Of a DNA stretch of 64,000 nt, positions 1 to 7,651 are shown in pieces. The DNA is from CAYVUM01 sp964619055 (GTDB lineage Bacteria; Pseudomonadota; Alphaproteobacteria; Rhodospirillales; Defluviicoccaceae). Position 1 is the stretch's first letter; each line of letters opens with the position of its first letter. The translations under genes and the position numbers were made by a program. The notes beneath the pieces were generated by a model. The model searched no databases. It was not told where the DNA came from and was given only the letters and a program-made list of their open reading frames with translations. Where the stretch lies: the NCBI GenBank assembly GCA_964619055.1, contig CAZUDB010000007.1, forward strand, positions 27,960 through 91,959, in the 5' to 3' direction.

Positions 1-711
1 GTGACCGCCCACGAGATAGCTTTCCAACTTGGTCATGTTAACGCCGTTGGTAGCGAAACCGCCGAGCGCCTTGTATAGCGCCGCCGGCACATTGCGGATG
101 CGAAACACAAAGCTGGTCATGACAGGGCCGGACTTGGGATGGGGCACGATGGCGTCGCGCGCCATGATCAGGAACCGGGTGGTGTTGTGGTTGGCGTCCT
201 CGATCCCTTCCCTGATACTGACCAGACCGTAGATTTCTCCGGCCAACTCCGAGGCGATCACGGCCCGATGGGTGTCCCCGGATGCTGCGATCTCCCGGGC
301 AGAACCCGCCGTATCCACGCACACGACCGGCTCCAATCCCAGCTCGGCGATCAAGCCGCGGCACTGATTGAGGGCGTGAACATGGCTGTGCACATGGGTT
401 AGGTCCTCGGTGGCCGCGCCCCGCACCACCAGGAGGTGGTGATTGATGCGCTGATAGTGCTCACCAATGATGTGCAATGCGGAATTGGGCAGCAGATGGT
501 GGATATCCGCAACCCGTCCCGCCACCGAATTCTCAATTGGGATCATGGCGAGGGCAGCCTGTCCGGTCTCCACTGCCTTAAAGGCATCCTCGAACGAGCG
601 GCACGGCAGGGTCGCCATTTCGGGTCGAGAAGTGCGGCATGCCAAGTCCGAATAGGCACCGGGCGAACCCTGAAACGCGATGGTGCGGAGGGGATCAGCA
701 TCGTTTGTCAT
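1..711 (-). CDS. pheA: Prephenate dehydratase, 5' part only (runs off the window)
   Basis: This reading frame starts at an ATG (709-711) and stays open for 237 codons to base 1, so the C-terminus lies outside the window. The product converts prephenate to phenylpyruvate in phenylalanine synthesis. Seen directly: an N-terminal IAFQGSPGAYSD segment, an IPIENSVAGRV segment near residue 58, and the catalytic NHNTTRF motif near residue 176. The start of a C-terminal ACT regulatory domain follows, with the family ESRP-type site reading ESYLVGG just before the edge. It lies 34 bases downstream of kdsB on the same strand, a kdsB-pheA order common in Alphaproteobacteria, so cotranscription is likely. 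Feedback control by phenylalanine through the ACT domain is inferred from the family. Confidence 0.95.
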   Translation of the reverse strand, partial: MTNDADPLRTIAFQGSPGAYSDLACRTSRPEMATLPCRSFEDAFKAVETGQAALAMIPIENSVAGRVADIHHLLPNSALHIIGEHYQRINHHLLVVRGAATEDLTHVHSHVHALNQCRGLIAELGLEPVVCVDTAGSAREIAASGDTHRAVIASELAGEIYGLVSIREGIEDANHNTTRFLIMARDAIVPHPKSGPVMTSFVFRIRNVPAALYKALGGFATNGVNMTKLESYLVGGH

Positions 712-745
712 GGCATTCTGTTCTTCGATCCCCAGCGCGAAAAGG

Positions 746-1483
746 TCAAGGGCGGGCTAAAAGGGTTGCGGCGCGCTCCAAATCCGCCGGCGTGTCGACC
801 CCGAGCGGAACCTCATCCACCCGCGCCGCATCAATCCTGAGCCCCATTTCGAGGGCCCGAAGCTGCTCTAGCCGTTCGCGTCGCTCAATGGCACCCGGCG
901 GATGTGCAACGAATTGTTCCAGGGCGAGGCGGCGATACGCGTAAAGGCCGATGTGGTGCCACAAAGGCCCCTCGCCCCATGGAACCGGGCTGCGACTAAA
1001 ATACAGGGCGCGGCCGACCCGCCCACGACCATGGAACGCGATCGCGGCCTTGACAACGTTGGGATCGTTCCGCTCGTCCAGATCGGATAGCGGAGCGACA
1101 AGCGTCGCGACCGCCACCTCGGGGTCGTTCAACGGCACGAGCGCGGCCCGGATCGCGTCGGGCGACAGGGTAGGCAAGTCGCCCTGGACATTGACAACGA
1201 CGTCATGATGACGCGCGCCATCCAGCCGCCGCAAAGCCTCGGCGATGCGATCCGAACCTGACGGATGGTCGGCTCGGGTCAGTATTGCAACCCCGCCCGC
1301 AGCTTCTATCACAGCCGCAATCTCCGACTCGGCAGCGGCGACTATGACCGGCCCAACAGCCGCCGCCACGGCCCGCCGCCACACATGAACGATCATGGGC
1401 TCGCCTTGTATCAGCGCCAACGGCTTGTTCGGTAAGCGGGTGGAGCCCAGCCGCGAGGGGATCAGGACAATGGGGTCGGTCAC
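746..1483 (-). CDS. kdsB: 3-deoxy-manno-octulosonate cytidylyltransferase
   Basis: CMP-KDO synthetase activates KDO with CTP for lipopolysaccharide inner-core assembly in the cytoplasm. The 245-residue product opens with the family signature IPSRLGSTRLPNKPL and carries NVQGDLP, a sugar/nucleotide-binding segment, and YFSRSPVPW followed by HIGLYAYRR. The frame is open upstream to 1681, but that stretch is Arg-rich and unlike the family. The GTG at 1481-1483 puts the start just before DPIVLIPSRL, where the family begins, and gives the usual length. The gene is followed by pheA on the same strand and is divergent from the cytochrome gene at 1801. Its presence implies a Gram-negative envelope with KDO-containing LPS. 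Confidence 0.95.
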   Translation of the reverse strand: MTDPIVLIPSRLGSTRLPNKPLALIQGEPMIVHVWRRAVAAAVGPVIVAAAESEIAAVIEAAGGVAILTRADHPSGSDRIAEALRRLDGARHHDVVVNVQGDLPTLSPDAIRAALVPLNDPEVAVATLVAPLSDLDERNDPNVVKAAIAFHGRGRVGRALYFSRSPVPWGEGPLWHHIGLYAYRRLALEQFVAHPPGAIERRERLEQLRALEMGLRIDAARVDEVPLGVDTPADLERAATLLARP

Positions 1484-1800
1484 CGCGGGTCGCGCTCCAT
1501 GTCGATCTTCATGTCGGTTCGCTCCGTCGGCGTGGGAGCCCGTTGAGCAACTGTGAACCCACTGTAGCTTCAAGCGATTGTGCGGCAGCGCCGGTCGATG
1601 CGGTGCAACGAGCCCCGCAGCGCCCCTGCGATCGATGACTGGCCGAGCAGATTCGCGCGATGCCGCTCCGCTGTAACACAAAGCGCGCGGACATCCGATA
1701 GTTCTGAAGACCGCGACGTTGAACCCGCAGGCGCCTTGGGGCTATGTTACACCGGCCCGGGGGGGTGAAAGCGGGCCCTGGCTTTAAGGACATGTTGGCG
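1484..1800. other. Intergenic region between kdsB and the cytochrome gene
   Basis: About 317 bases separate two divergent genes and must hold both promoters. Open frames here on either strand are rich in Arg, Ser and Cys and look non-coding. A Shine-Dalgarno-like AAGGA at 1786-1790 sits 10 bases before the ATG at 1801 and decides that start over the ATG at 1792. I saw no convincing sigma-70 pair, hairpin or repeat. Confidence 0.6.
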
Positions 1801-2484
1801 ATGAACACGCGCACGTTAGAAACGGTTGGATTGGGTGCCTTGGTATGCGCCTGGATGATTTGGGGCAGCGCCCAATTGGGCAACTTGTTGGTTGATGTCG
1901 ATTACGGACCGGCCATGGCCAGCGTTGAGGACGATGCCGGCGGAACCGCAACGGCGGTCGAGGAAGACCTTCCCGATCTGGCGGTACTGCTCGCTGCGGC
2001 TGATCCTGGCGCCGGTGAAAAGGTCTACGGTAAATGCAAGGCGTGTCATACCATTGAGGAAGGCGGCGCCAACAAGGTCGGGCCAAACTTATACAATGTT
2101 GTAGGGGCGCAGAAGGCGTTCCACGAGGGTTTTTCCTATTCGGGCGCCCTGGTCGAGGTCGGCGGTACCTGGACTTATGAGAACCTAAACGCGTTTCTTG
2201 AAAGCCCGAAGGGCTACGCGCCGGGCACGAAAATGAGCTTTGCCGGACTCCGCAAGCCAGAAGACCGCGCCGACGTCATCGCTTACCTGCGCGAAAACAC
2301 AGCCAATCCGCCGCCGTTGCCAGAACCGTTGGCCGAAGAGGCCGCGACCGAAGAAGCCATACCCGCAGAAGTCGATGAGAGCGCTGACGCCGCAAGCGGA
2401 ATCGAGACAGAAGCAACGAGCGATGATACTCCGACTTCAGCAACTGAAGAGCCGGCGGGCACAACGGCGCCAACCGATAACTGA
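1801..2484 (+). CDS. Membrane-anchored class I cytochrome c (CycM/c552-like)
   Basis: Predicted electron carrier tethered to the periplasmic face of the inner membrane. Residues about 9-29 form one uncleaved hydrophobic anchor. A linker leads to a cytochrome c domain with heme attachment site CKACH (Cys79, Cys82, His83) and a likely Met145 axial ligand in PGTKMSF. The domain ends near residue 175, and an acidic Ala/Glu/Pro/Thr-rich tail of about 50 residues follows. The tail has no recognisable fold. Alphaproteobacterial CycM proteins, which pass electrons to terminal oxidases, have this anchor-plus-c2-domain layout and often lie beside kdsB-pheA, as here. The extra C-terminal tail is the unusual part. 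The ATG at 1801 is chosen because of the ribosome-binding site spacing. Confidence 0.9.
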   Translation: MNTRTLETVGLGALVCAWMIWGSAQLGNLLVDVDYGPAMASVEDDAGGTATAVEEDLPDLAVLLAAADPGAGEKVYGKCKACHTIEEGGANKVGPNLYNVVGAQKAFHEGFSYSGALVEVGGTWTYENLNAFLESPKGYAPGTKMSFAGLRKPEDRADVIAYLRENTANPPPLPEPLAEEAATEEAIPAEVDESADAASGIETEATSDDTPTSATEEPAGTTAPTDN

Positions 2485-2571
2485 CACAGCACGCATGGGA
2501 GTCCGCATCCCCTCGCATGTCTACCCAAACAGCATCGGGCCAATCTGGCTTTCTTTTGCCATTCGGCCGTC

Positions 2572-3345
2572 ATGATCAACATCGCTGCTGCTGTTGAACT
2601 TGCCGAGCGTCTCGCCGAGACCGCGCGATCCACCGTTCTAGGTTACTTCCGAACCGGGATCGCCGTGGACGATAAGGCCGATGCCAGCCCGGTAACGCGC
2701 GCGGACCGTGAGACGGAGGCCGCCATGCGCGCGTTGATCGGTGAGGTATTCCCGGATCACGGCATTTTCGGGGAGGAGTATGGCGCCGAACGCATGGACG
2801 CCGACTACGTCTGGGTGCTTGATCCGATCGATGGCACCAAATCGTTTGTCATCGGCAAGCCGCTGTTCGGGACGCTAGTTGCATTGTTGCATGAGGGCAC
2901 CCCCATCATTGGCGTGATCGAAATGGCGGCACTTGGCGAACGCTGGGTTGGTGCGGTTGGCCGACCGACGACCATGAACGGCCAGCCCACCCGGACCCGC
3001 CCCTGTCCGTCATTGGCGGACGCTTGGCTGTCCACGACGACACCGGAAATGTTCGCCAACGAGGACGCCACTGCGTTTGCGCGCTTGCGCGCCGGCTGTC
3101 GCGGTGCTGTTTACGGTGCCGACTGCTACGCCTATGGGCTGATCTCGCTCGGCAGCCTCGACTTGGTGTGCGAAGCCCAGATGAAGCCCTATGATTACTG
3201 TGCCCTCGTGCCCATCGTCGATGGTGCGGGTGGTCGGATCAGCGACTGGTGCGGCCGACCCCTTGGATTAGACTCCGACGGCCGGGTGATTGCGGCCGGA
3301 GACCCCGCGGCCCATGCGCGCGCCGTGGAGGCGTTGGCCGGGTGA
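2572..3345 (+). CDS. hisN: Histidinol-phosphatase / inositol-monophosphatase family
   Basis: A Li-sensitive-type Mg2+-dependent phosphatase of 257 residues. The metal-binding set of the IMPase fold is intact: FGEEYG (Glu about 66), the DPIDGTKSF motif with Asp84 and Asp87, and a C-terminal KPYDYCALVPIVDGAGG motif. Close relatives with this sequence type serve as HisN, the histidinol-phosphate phosphatase of histidine synthesis, replacing the HAD-type HisB. An inositol- or nucleotide-phosphatase role cannot be ruled out from sequence. Its TGA stop overlaps the GTG start of the next gene (GTGA at 3342-3345), so it is translationally coupled to the yej operon although the functions seem unrelated. 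Confidence 0.88.
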   Translation: MINIAAAVELAERLAETARSTVLGYFRTGIAVDDKADASPVTRADRETEAAMRALIGEVFPDHGIFGEEYGAERMDADYVWVLDPIDGTKSFVIGKPLFGTLVALLHEGTPIIGVIEMAALGERWVGAVGRPTTMNGQPTRTRPCPSLADAWLSTTTPEMFANEDATAFARLRAGCRGAVYGADCYAYGLISLGSLDLVCEAQMKPYDYCALVPIVDGAGGRISDWCGRPLGLDSDGRVIAAGDPAAHARAVEALAG

Positions 3346-5342
3346 CCAGCGCTTCGACCGGCGCGCTGCCTTTGACGGCCCGCCTCCTGCTTCTCGTGAC
3401 CATCACTGCCTGGCTGGCATCTGAGTTGTCGGCACAGCCGGTGAGCGACGTTGCGCCGGCACCGAAAGTTCACCGCGGCCATGCGATTGCCATGCATGGC
3501 GAGCCCAAGTACGGGCCTGACTTTAAGCATTTCGAATATGTCGACCCCAACGCTCCCAAGGGCGGAACCATGCGGCTGGGCGTGACCGGCACCTTTGACA
3601 GCTTCAACCCCTACATCATCAAAGGCAACGCCGCGAGCGGCGCCGGCGCGGAGACGTTGTTGGCCCGATCCGTCGACGAGGCATTCACCGAGTACGGCCT
3701 AATCGCCGAGACGATCGAATGGCCTGAGGACCGCACCTGGGTCATTTTCACGCTTCGCCCGGAAGCCCATTGGCACGACGGAGCGCCGATCACCGCCGAA
3801 GACGTGGTCTTTTCCTTTGAAACTTTGAAAACAAAAGGCCGACCGTTTTTCAGGTTCTACTACGGCTCCGTCAGTAAGGTGGAGGCCCTCGGCAAGCTCA
3901 GGGTCAAGTTTACTTTCAGTGAGCAGGAAAATCGGGAACTGCCCTTGATCATTGGGCAAATGCCGATCCTACCCAAGCACTACTGGGAAGGCCGCGACTT
4001 TGAGCGTTCCACCCTGGAGCCGCCTCTCGCCAGCGGTCCTTATCGCGTGGCCAATTTTGAGCCTGGCCGTCATGTGATTGTTGAACGGGTCGAAGGCTAC
4101 TGGGGACGAGACCTGCCGATCAACGTTGGTCGGCATAACTTCGACCGCATCCGATACGACTACTTCCGAGACGACACCATCGTCCGCCAGGTTCTCAAAG
4201 CGGGTGACATTGACCTCCGCGTCGAAAATCAGGCCAAGGCATGGGCCCTGGACTATAACGTGCCGGCGACTCGCGACGGTTGGCTCGTTAAGAAAGCGTT
4301 CCAGCACAAGCGCCCGACGGGAATGCAGGCCTTCATTTACAACATGCGCCGCCCCCTGTTCCAGTCGTCCAAGGTGCGCCGGGCGCTGGCCTATGCCTTC
4401 GATTTCGAGTGGACCAACCCCAATCTATTCTTCGGCCAGTACACTAGAACCAAGAGCTACTTCAGCAATTCTGAGCTGGCGTCCTTCGGTTTGCCACAAG
4501 GCGAGGAGCTCGCCCTCCTGGAGCCCCACCGCGATCGTCTTCCGATCGAGGTGTTTACGACTGAATACACCGTTCCCGTCAGCGACGGCAGCGGCTGGCC
4601 GCGCGACAACCTGATGACCGCCACCAAGCTCCTGGCCGAAGCAGGCTGGGTGGTGCGCGACCTGAAGCTGGTAAACGCCGAAACCGGGGCGCCGTTCACG
4701 TTCGAGATTTTGCTCGTCAGCCAAGCGTTCGAGCGCATCGTGCTGCCCTTCACGCGCAATTTAAAGCGATTAGGCATCGACATCCAAGTTCGCTTGGTCG
4801 ATCAATCGCAGTACATCAACCGGCTGCGTAGTTTCGATTTCGACATGGTCGTCGGCGGTTGGGGACAGTCGGACAGCCCGGGCAACGAACAGCGGGACTA
4901 TTGGTCGACCGAGGCCGCGAGTCGACCAGGCTCACGTAACTGGGTCGGCATCGAAGACCCGGTCATCGACGATCTCATTGAATATGTCATTTCAGCACCG
5001 GACCGGGATAGCCTCATCGTCCGCACGCGAGCGCTCGATCGCGTGCTGCTGTGGGGCAACTACGTGATCCCTCAGTGGCACGTTCAAACGGATCGCATGC
5101 TCTATTGGGACAAGTTCGGCCAGCCTGAGATCGTGCCAAAGGATGGGGTCCAAGTCGACACCTGGTGGTACGACGAGGACAAGGCCGCCCGCCTCGATGA
5201 ACGGCTGGCGATTGGGGAACTTGCCGATGCCGGCGAGGCCTCCGATACGCCCGCGTCGGGAACGGTGATCGCCGCCGCGCTTGGCCTGTCATTTTTCGCC
5301 TGGCTGCTATTCCGCCGCGTGACCCGACCCCAACGACCTTAG
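3342..5342 (+). CDS. yejA: Oligopeptide/microcin C-type ABC transporter substrate-binding protein
   Basis: Family 5 extracellular solute-binding protein of 666 residues and first transport component of a yejABEF set. It has a signal peptide (hydrophobic run about residues 12-25, then SELSAQP) and the YejA-type sequence HAIAMHGEPKYGPDF, followed by the SBP_bac_5 lobe structure (DPNAPKGGTMRLG, WHDGAPITAEDVVFSFETL). The family imports oligopeptides, including microcin C in E. coli. The GTG at 3342 is chosen because it overlaps the hisN stop and places the signal peptide correctly; the open frame extends upstream to 3249 in Arg-rich shadow sequence. Odd: residues about 639-657 form a C-terminal hydrophobic segment followed by RRVTRPQRP, a likely membrane anchor not expected of a free periplasmic receptor. 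Confidence 0.92.
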   Translation: MTSASTGALPLTARLLLLVTITAWLASELSAQPVSDVAPAPKVHRGHAIAMHGEPKYGPDFKHFEYVDPNAPKGGTMRLGVTGTFDSFNPYIIKGNAASGAGAETLLARSVDEAFTEYGLIAETIEWPEDRTWVIFTLRPEAHWHDGAPITAEDVVFSFETLKTKGRPFFRFYYGSVSKVEALGKLRVKFTFSEQENRELPLIIGQMPILPKHYWEGRDFERSTLEPPLASGPYRVANFEPGRHVIVERVEGYWGRDLPINVGRHNFDRIRYDYFRDDTIVRQVLKAGDIDLRVENQAKAWALDYNVPATRDGWLVKKAFQHKRPTGMQAFIYNMRRPLFQSSKVRRALAYAFDFEWTNPNLFFGQYTRTKSYFSNSELASFGLPQGEELALLEPHRDRLPIEVFTTEYTVPVSDGSGWPRDNLMTATKLLAEAGWVVRDLKLVNAETGAPFTFEILLVSQAFERIVLPFTRNLKRLGIDIQVRLVDQSQYINRLRSFDFDMVVGGWGQSDSPGNEQRDYWSTEAASRPGSRNWVGIEDPVIDDLIEYVISAPDRDSLIVRTRALDRVLLWGNYVIPQWHVQTDRMLYWDKFGQPEIVPKDGVQVDTWWYDEDKAARLDERLAIGELADAGEASDTPASGTVIAAALGLSFFAWLLFRRVTRPQRP

Positions 5343-5361
5343 AGGGAAGACCCGCTCGCCA

Positions 5362-6480
5362 ATGGGCGCCTATATCATTCGCCGCTTGCTGTTGATGATC
5401 CCGACGCTGCTCGTAATCATGGCCATCAACTTCATCATCATTCAGGTGGCCCCGGGCGGACCCGTGGAGCAGCTAATTGCTGAGATCACCGGTGAGGGGA
5501 CGGCGATCACCGAACGGATTACACGCGCCGGTTCCGGAGAGGTGAGCGGTGCCGGCGGTGCAGCAACAGCCGCGCCCGTTGCCGACGGGCCGCGCGGCAC
5601 CTATCGCGGCGCCCAGGGCCTCGATCCAGAATTGATTGCCGAACTGGAGCGTCAGTTCGGCTTCGACAAACCGCTCCACGAGCGGTTTCTGCTGATGATG
5701 GGTAACTACGTCGTTTTCGATTTCGGAGAGAGTTTCTTTCGCAACCAGACTGTGGTCGACCTGGTCCTAGACAAGATGCCGGTGTCCATCTCACTCGGAT
5801 TGTGGACAACGCTGATCGTTTATCTCGTCTCAATTCCCCTTGGCATCGCTAAGGCCACGCGCGACGGCGAGAGCTTCGATGTCTGGACATCCGCAGTCGT
5901 GGTCGTAGGGACCGCAATCCCAGCGTTTCTGTTTGCGCTGCTGCTCCTGGTGGTTTTCGCCAGTGGAACGTATCTGGACTGGTTTCCGTTGCGAGGTCTC
6001 GTCTCTGACAACTGGGACGAGCTGTCCCTTGTCGACAAGATCATCGATTACTTCTGGCACATCACCTTGCCGGTGCTCGCCATGGTCATAGGCAGCTTCG
6101 CAACTCTCGCTTTGCTGACCAAGAATAGTTTTTTGGATCAAATTCGCCAACAGTACGTGATGACTGCACGCGCTAAAGGCTTGGCCGAAAAAAAAGTTCT
6201 TTACGGTCATGTCTTTCGCAATGCGATGCTGATTGTGATCGCAGGCTTTCCATCGGCATTCATATCAGTTTTGTTCACAGGCGCGTTGTTTATCGAAATT
6301 ATTTTCTCGCTCGACGGCCTTGGTCTGCTGGCATTCGAGTCGACCCTCAATCGTGACTATCCAGTCGTGTTCGGTGCTCTCTATTTTTTTTCTCTCATCG
6401 GGCTTTTACTCAATCTAGTCAGTGATTTGATGTACACTGTTATCGATCCACGGATCACTTTTGATCGGCTGGAGGGCTAG
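5362..6480 (+). CDS. yejB: Oligopeptide ABC transporter permease
   Basis: Inner-membrane permease of 372 residues that pairs with YejE. The N-terminus MGAYIIRRLLLMIPTLLV and the segment GFDKPLHERF match the YejB subfamily of BPD_transp_1 permeases. The roughly 45-residue Gly/Ala-rich loop at about 43-88, ending in YRGAQGLDP, is typical of YejB and not an insertion peculiar to this genome. About six membrane helices are visible. The EAA-type cytoplasmic loop that docks on the ATPase is present (TARAKGLAEKKVLYGHVFRNA, about residues 266-286). The gene lies 19 bases after yejA, with AGAGGGAAG as a possible ribosome-binding site. Confidence 0.95.
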   Translation: MGAYIIRRLLLMIPTLLVIMAINFIIIQVAPGGPVEQLIAEITGEGTAITERITRAGSGEVSGAGGAATAAPVADGPRGTYRGAQGLDPELIAELERQFGFDKPLHERFLLMMGNYVVFDFGESFFRNQTVVDLVLDKMPVSISLGLWTTLIVYLVSIPLGIAKATRDGESFDVWTSAVVVVGTAIPAFLFALLLLVVFASGTYLDWFPLRGLVSDNWDELSLVDKIIDYFWHITLPVLAMVIGSFATLALLTKNSFLDQIRQQYVMTARAKGLAEKKVLYGHVFRNAMLIVIAGFPSAFISVLFTGALFIEIIFSLDGLGLLAFESTLNRDYPVVFGALYFFSLIGLLLNLVSDLMYTVIDPRITFDRLEG

Positions 6481-6487
6481 CTCACTC

Positions 6488-7651
6488 ATGGCCCGGCCGT
6501 TCTGGCTGCCCACGCGGCTACCCCAGCTCCCCACCCTTCCGCTTTCGCCGCTGTCGCGGCGGCGCTACGACAACTTCAAGGCAAACCGCCGCGGCTGGTG
6601 GTCGCTGTGGATTTTTGCGACGTTGTTTGTCATCAGCCTGTTTGCCGAATTGATCGCCAATGACCGCCCGATCCTCGTGGTCTATGACGGCGACGTATAT
6701 GCACCGGTGCTGTTCAATTATCCGGAGACACAGTTTGGTGGCGTGTTCAAGACCGAGGCGGATTACACCGATCCGGCCGTGCGCGCCCTGATCAACGAAC
6801 ACGGCTTCATGATCGAGCCGCTGATTCCCTACAACCACCGCACTGTAGCTTGGGATCTGCCCTCGCCGGCCCCCTCCCCCCCAGGGATCGAGCACTGGCT
6901 CGGCACCGACGATCAAGCCCGCGATGTGGCAGCCCGTGCCATTTACGGGTTTCGCATATCGGTTCTGTTCGGCTTTACCCTCACCGTCGTCTCGGCGGCC
7001 ATCGGTGTCGCCGCGGGCGCGATCCAAGGCTACTTCGGTGGCTGGACCGACCTGATCTTCCAGCGCTTCATCGAGATCTGGTCGTCGGTCCCCATCCTGT
7101 TCGTGATCATCATATTGGCGAGCGTTATCGAGCCCAACTTCTGGTGGCTTCTTGGTATTCTTCTGCTGTTTCAATGGATGGGCTTTGTGGGAGTCGTTCG
7201 GGCCGAGTTCCTGCGTGCGCGCAACTTCGACTACGTGCGTGCGGCCCGCGCCCTCGGAGCCTCCGATGTTCGCATCATGGCCCGCCACGTCCTGCCCAAC
7301 GCCATGGTCGCAACGTTGACCTTCATGCCGTTCACCCTCGCCGGCTCGGTGACAGCACTCACTGGACTCGATTTTCTGGGGGTGGGCTTGCCACCGGGCT
7401 CGGCTTCGCTGGGCGAACTGTTGGCCCAGGGCAAGGCCAACTTGCAAGCACCGTGGTTAGCGCTCACCGGGTTCTTCGTAATTGCCATAATGTTGTCTCT
7501 GTTGATCTTCATCGGCGAGGCCGTGCGGGATGCCTTCGATCCGCGCAAAACTTTTGCCGAACTGCTGCCGCCCGAGGATGCGGCCGGCCAGGAGCCTGAT
7601 CTTCGCCTCTCCCAAGGCGCCCGAGCCAGCATCATGCGAGGCAATCGATGA
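6488..7651 (+). CDS. yejE: Oligopeptide ABC transporter permease
   Basis: Second permease of the YejABEF importer, 387 residues from the ATG at 6488. An upstream in-frame ATG at 6461 would overlap yejB by 20 bases and is less likely. YejE features: the N-terminal SPLSRRRYDNFKANRRGWWS segment ahead of the first helix, and a long periplasmic region at about residues 55-135 containing DRPILV and PSPPGIEHWLGTDDQARDV. The BPD_transp_1 domain follows, with EAA loop AARALGASDVRIMARHVLPNA. It ends in an ATGA overlap with yejF at 7648-7651, which indicates coupled translation. Confidence 0.95.
   Translation: MARPFWLPTRLPQLPTLPLSPLSRRRYDNFKANRRGWWSLWIFATLFVISLFAELIANDRPILVVYDGDVYAPVLFNYPETQFGGVFKTEADYTDPAVRALINEHGFMIEPLIPYNHRTVAWDLPSPAPSPPGIEHWLGTDDQARDVAARAIYGFRISVLFGFTLTVVSAAIGVAAGAIQGYFGGWTDLIFQRFIEIWSSVPILFVIIILASVIEPNFWWLLGILLLFQWMGFVGVVRAEFLRARNFDYVRAARALGASDVRIMARHVLPNAMVATLTFMPFTLAGSVTALTGLDFLGVGLPPGSASLGELLAQGKANLQAPWLALTGFFVIAIMLSLLIFIGEAVRDAFDPRKTFAELLPPEDAAGQEPDLRLSQGARASIMRGNR

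Noticed and set aside
1484..1681. N-terminal extension of kdsB to 1681
   Set aside because: Arg/Cys-rich sequence unlike the family; the GTG at 1483 gives the usual KdsB length and start.
5490..5620. Gly/Ala-rich insert in YejB as a peculiarity
   Set aside because: The E. coli YejB has a comparable loop ending in the same YRG-x-x-GLDPE pattern, so it is family-typical.
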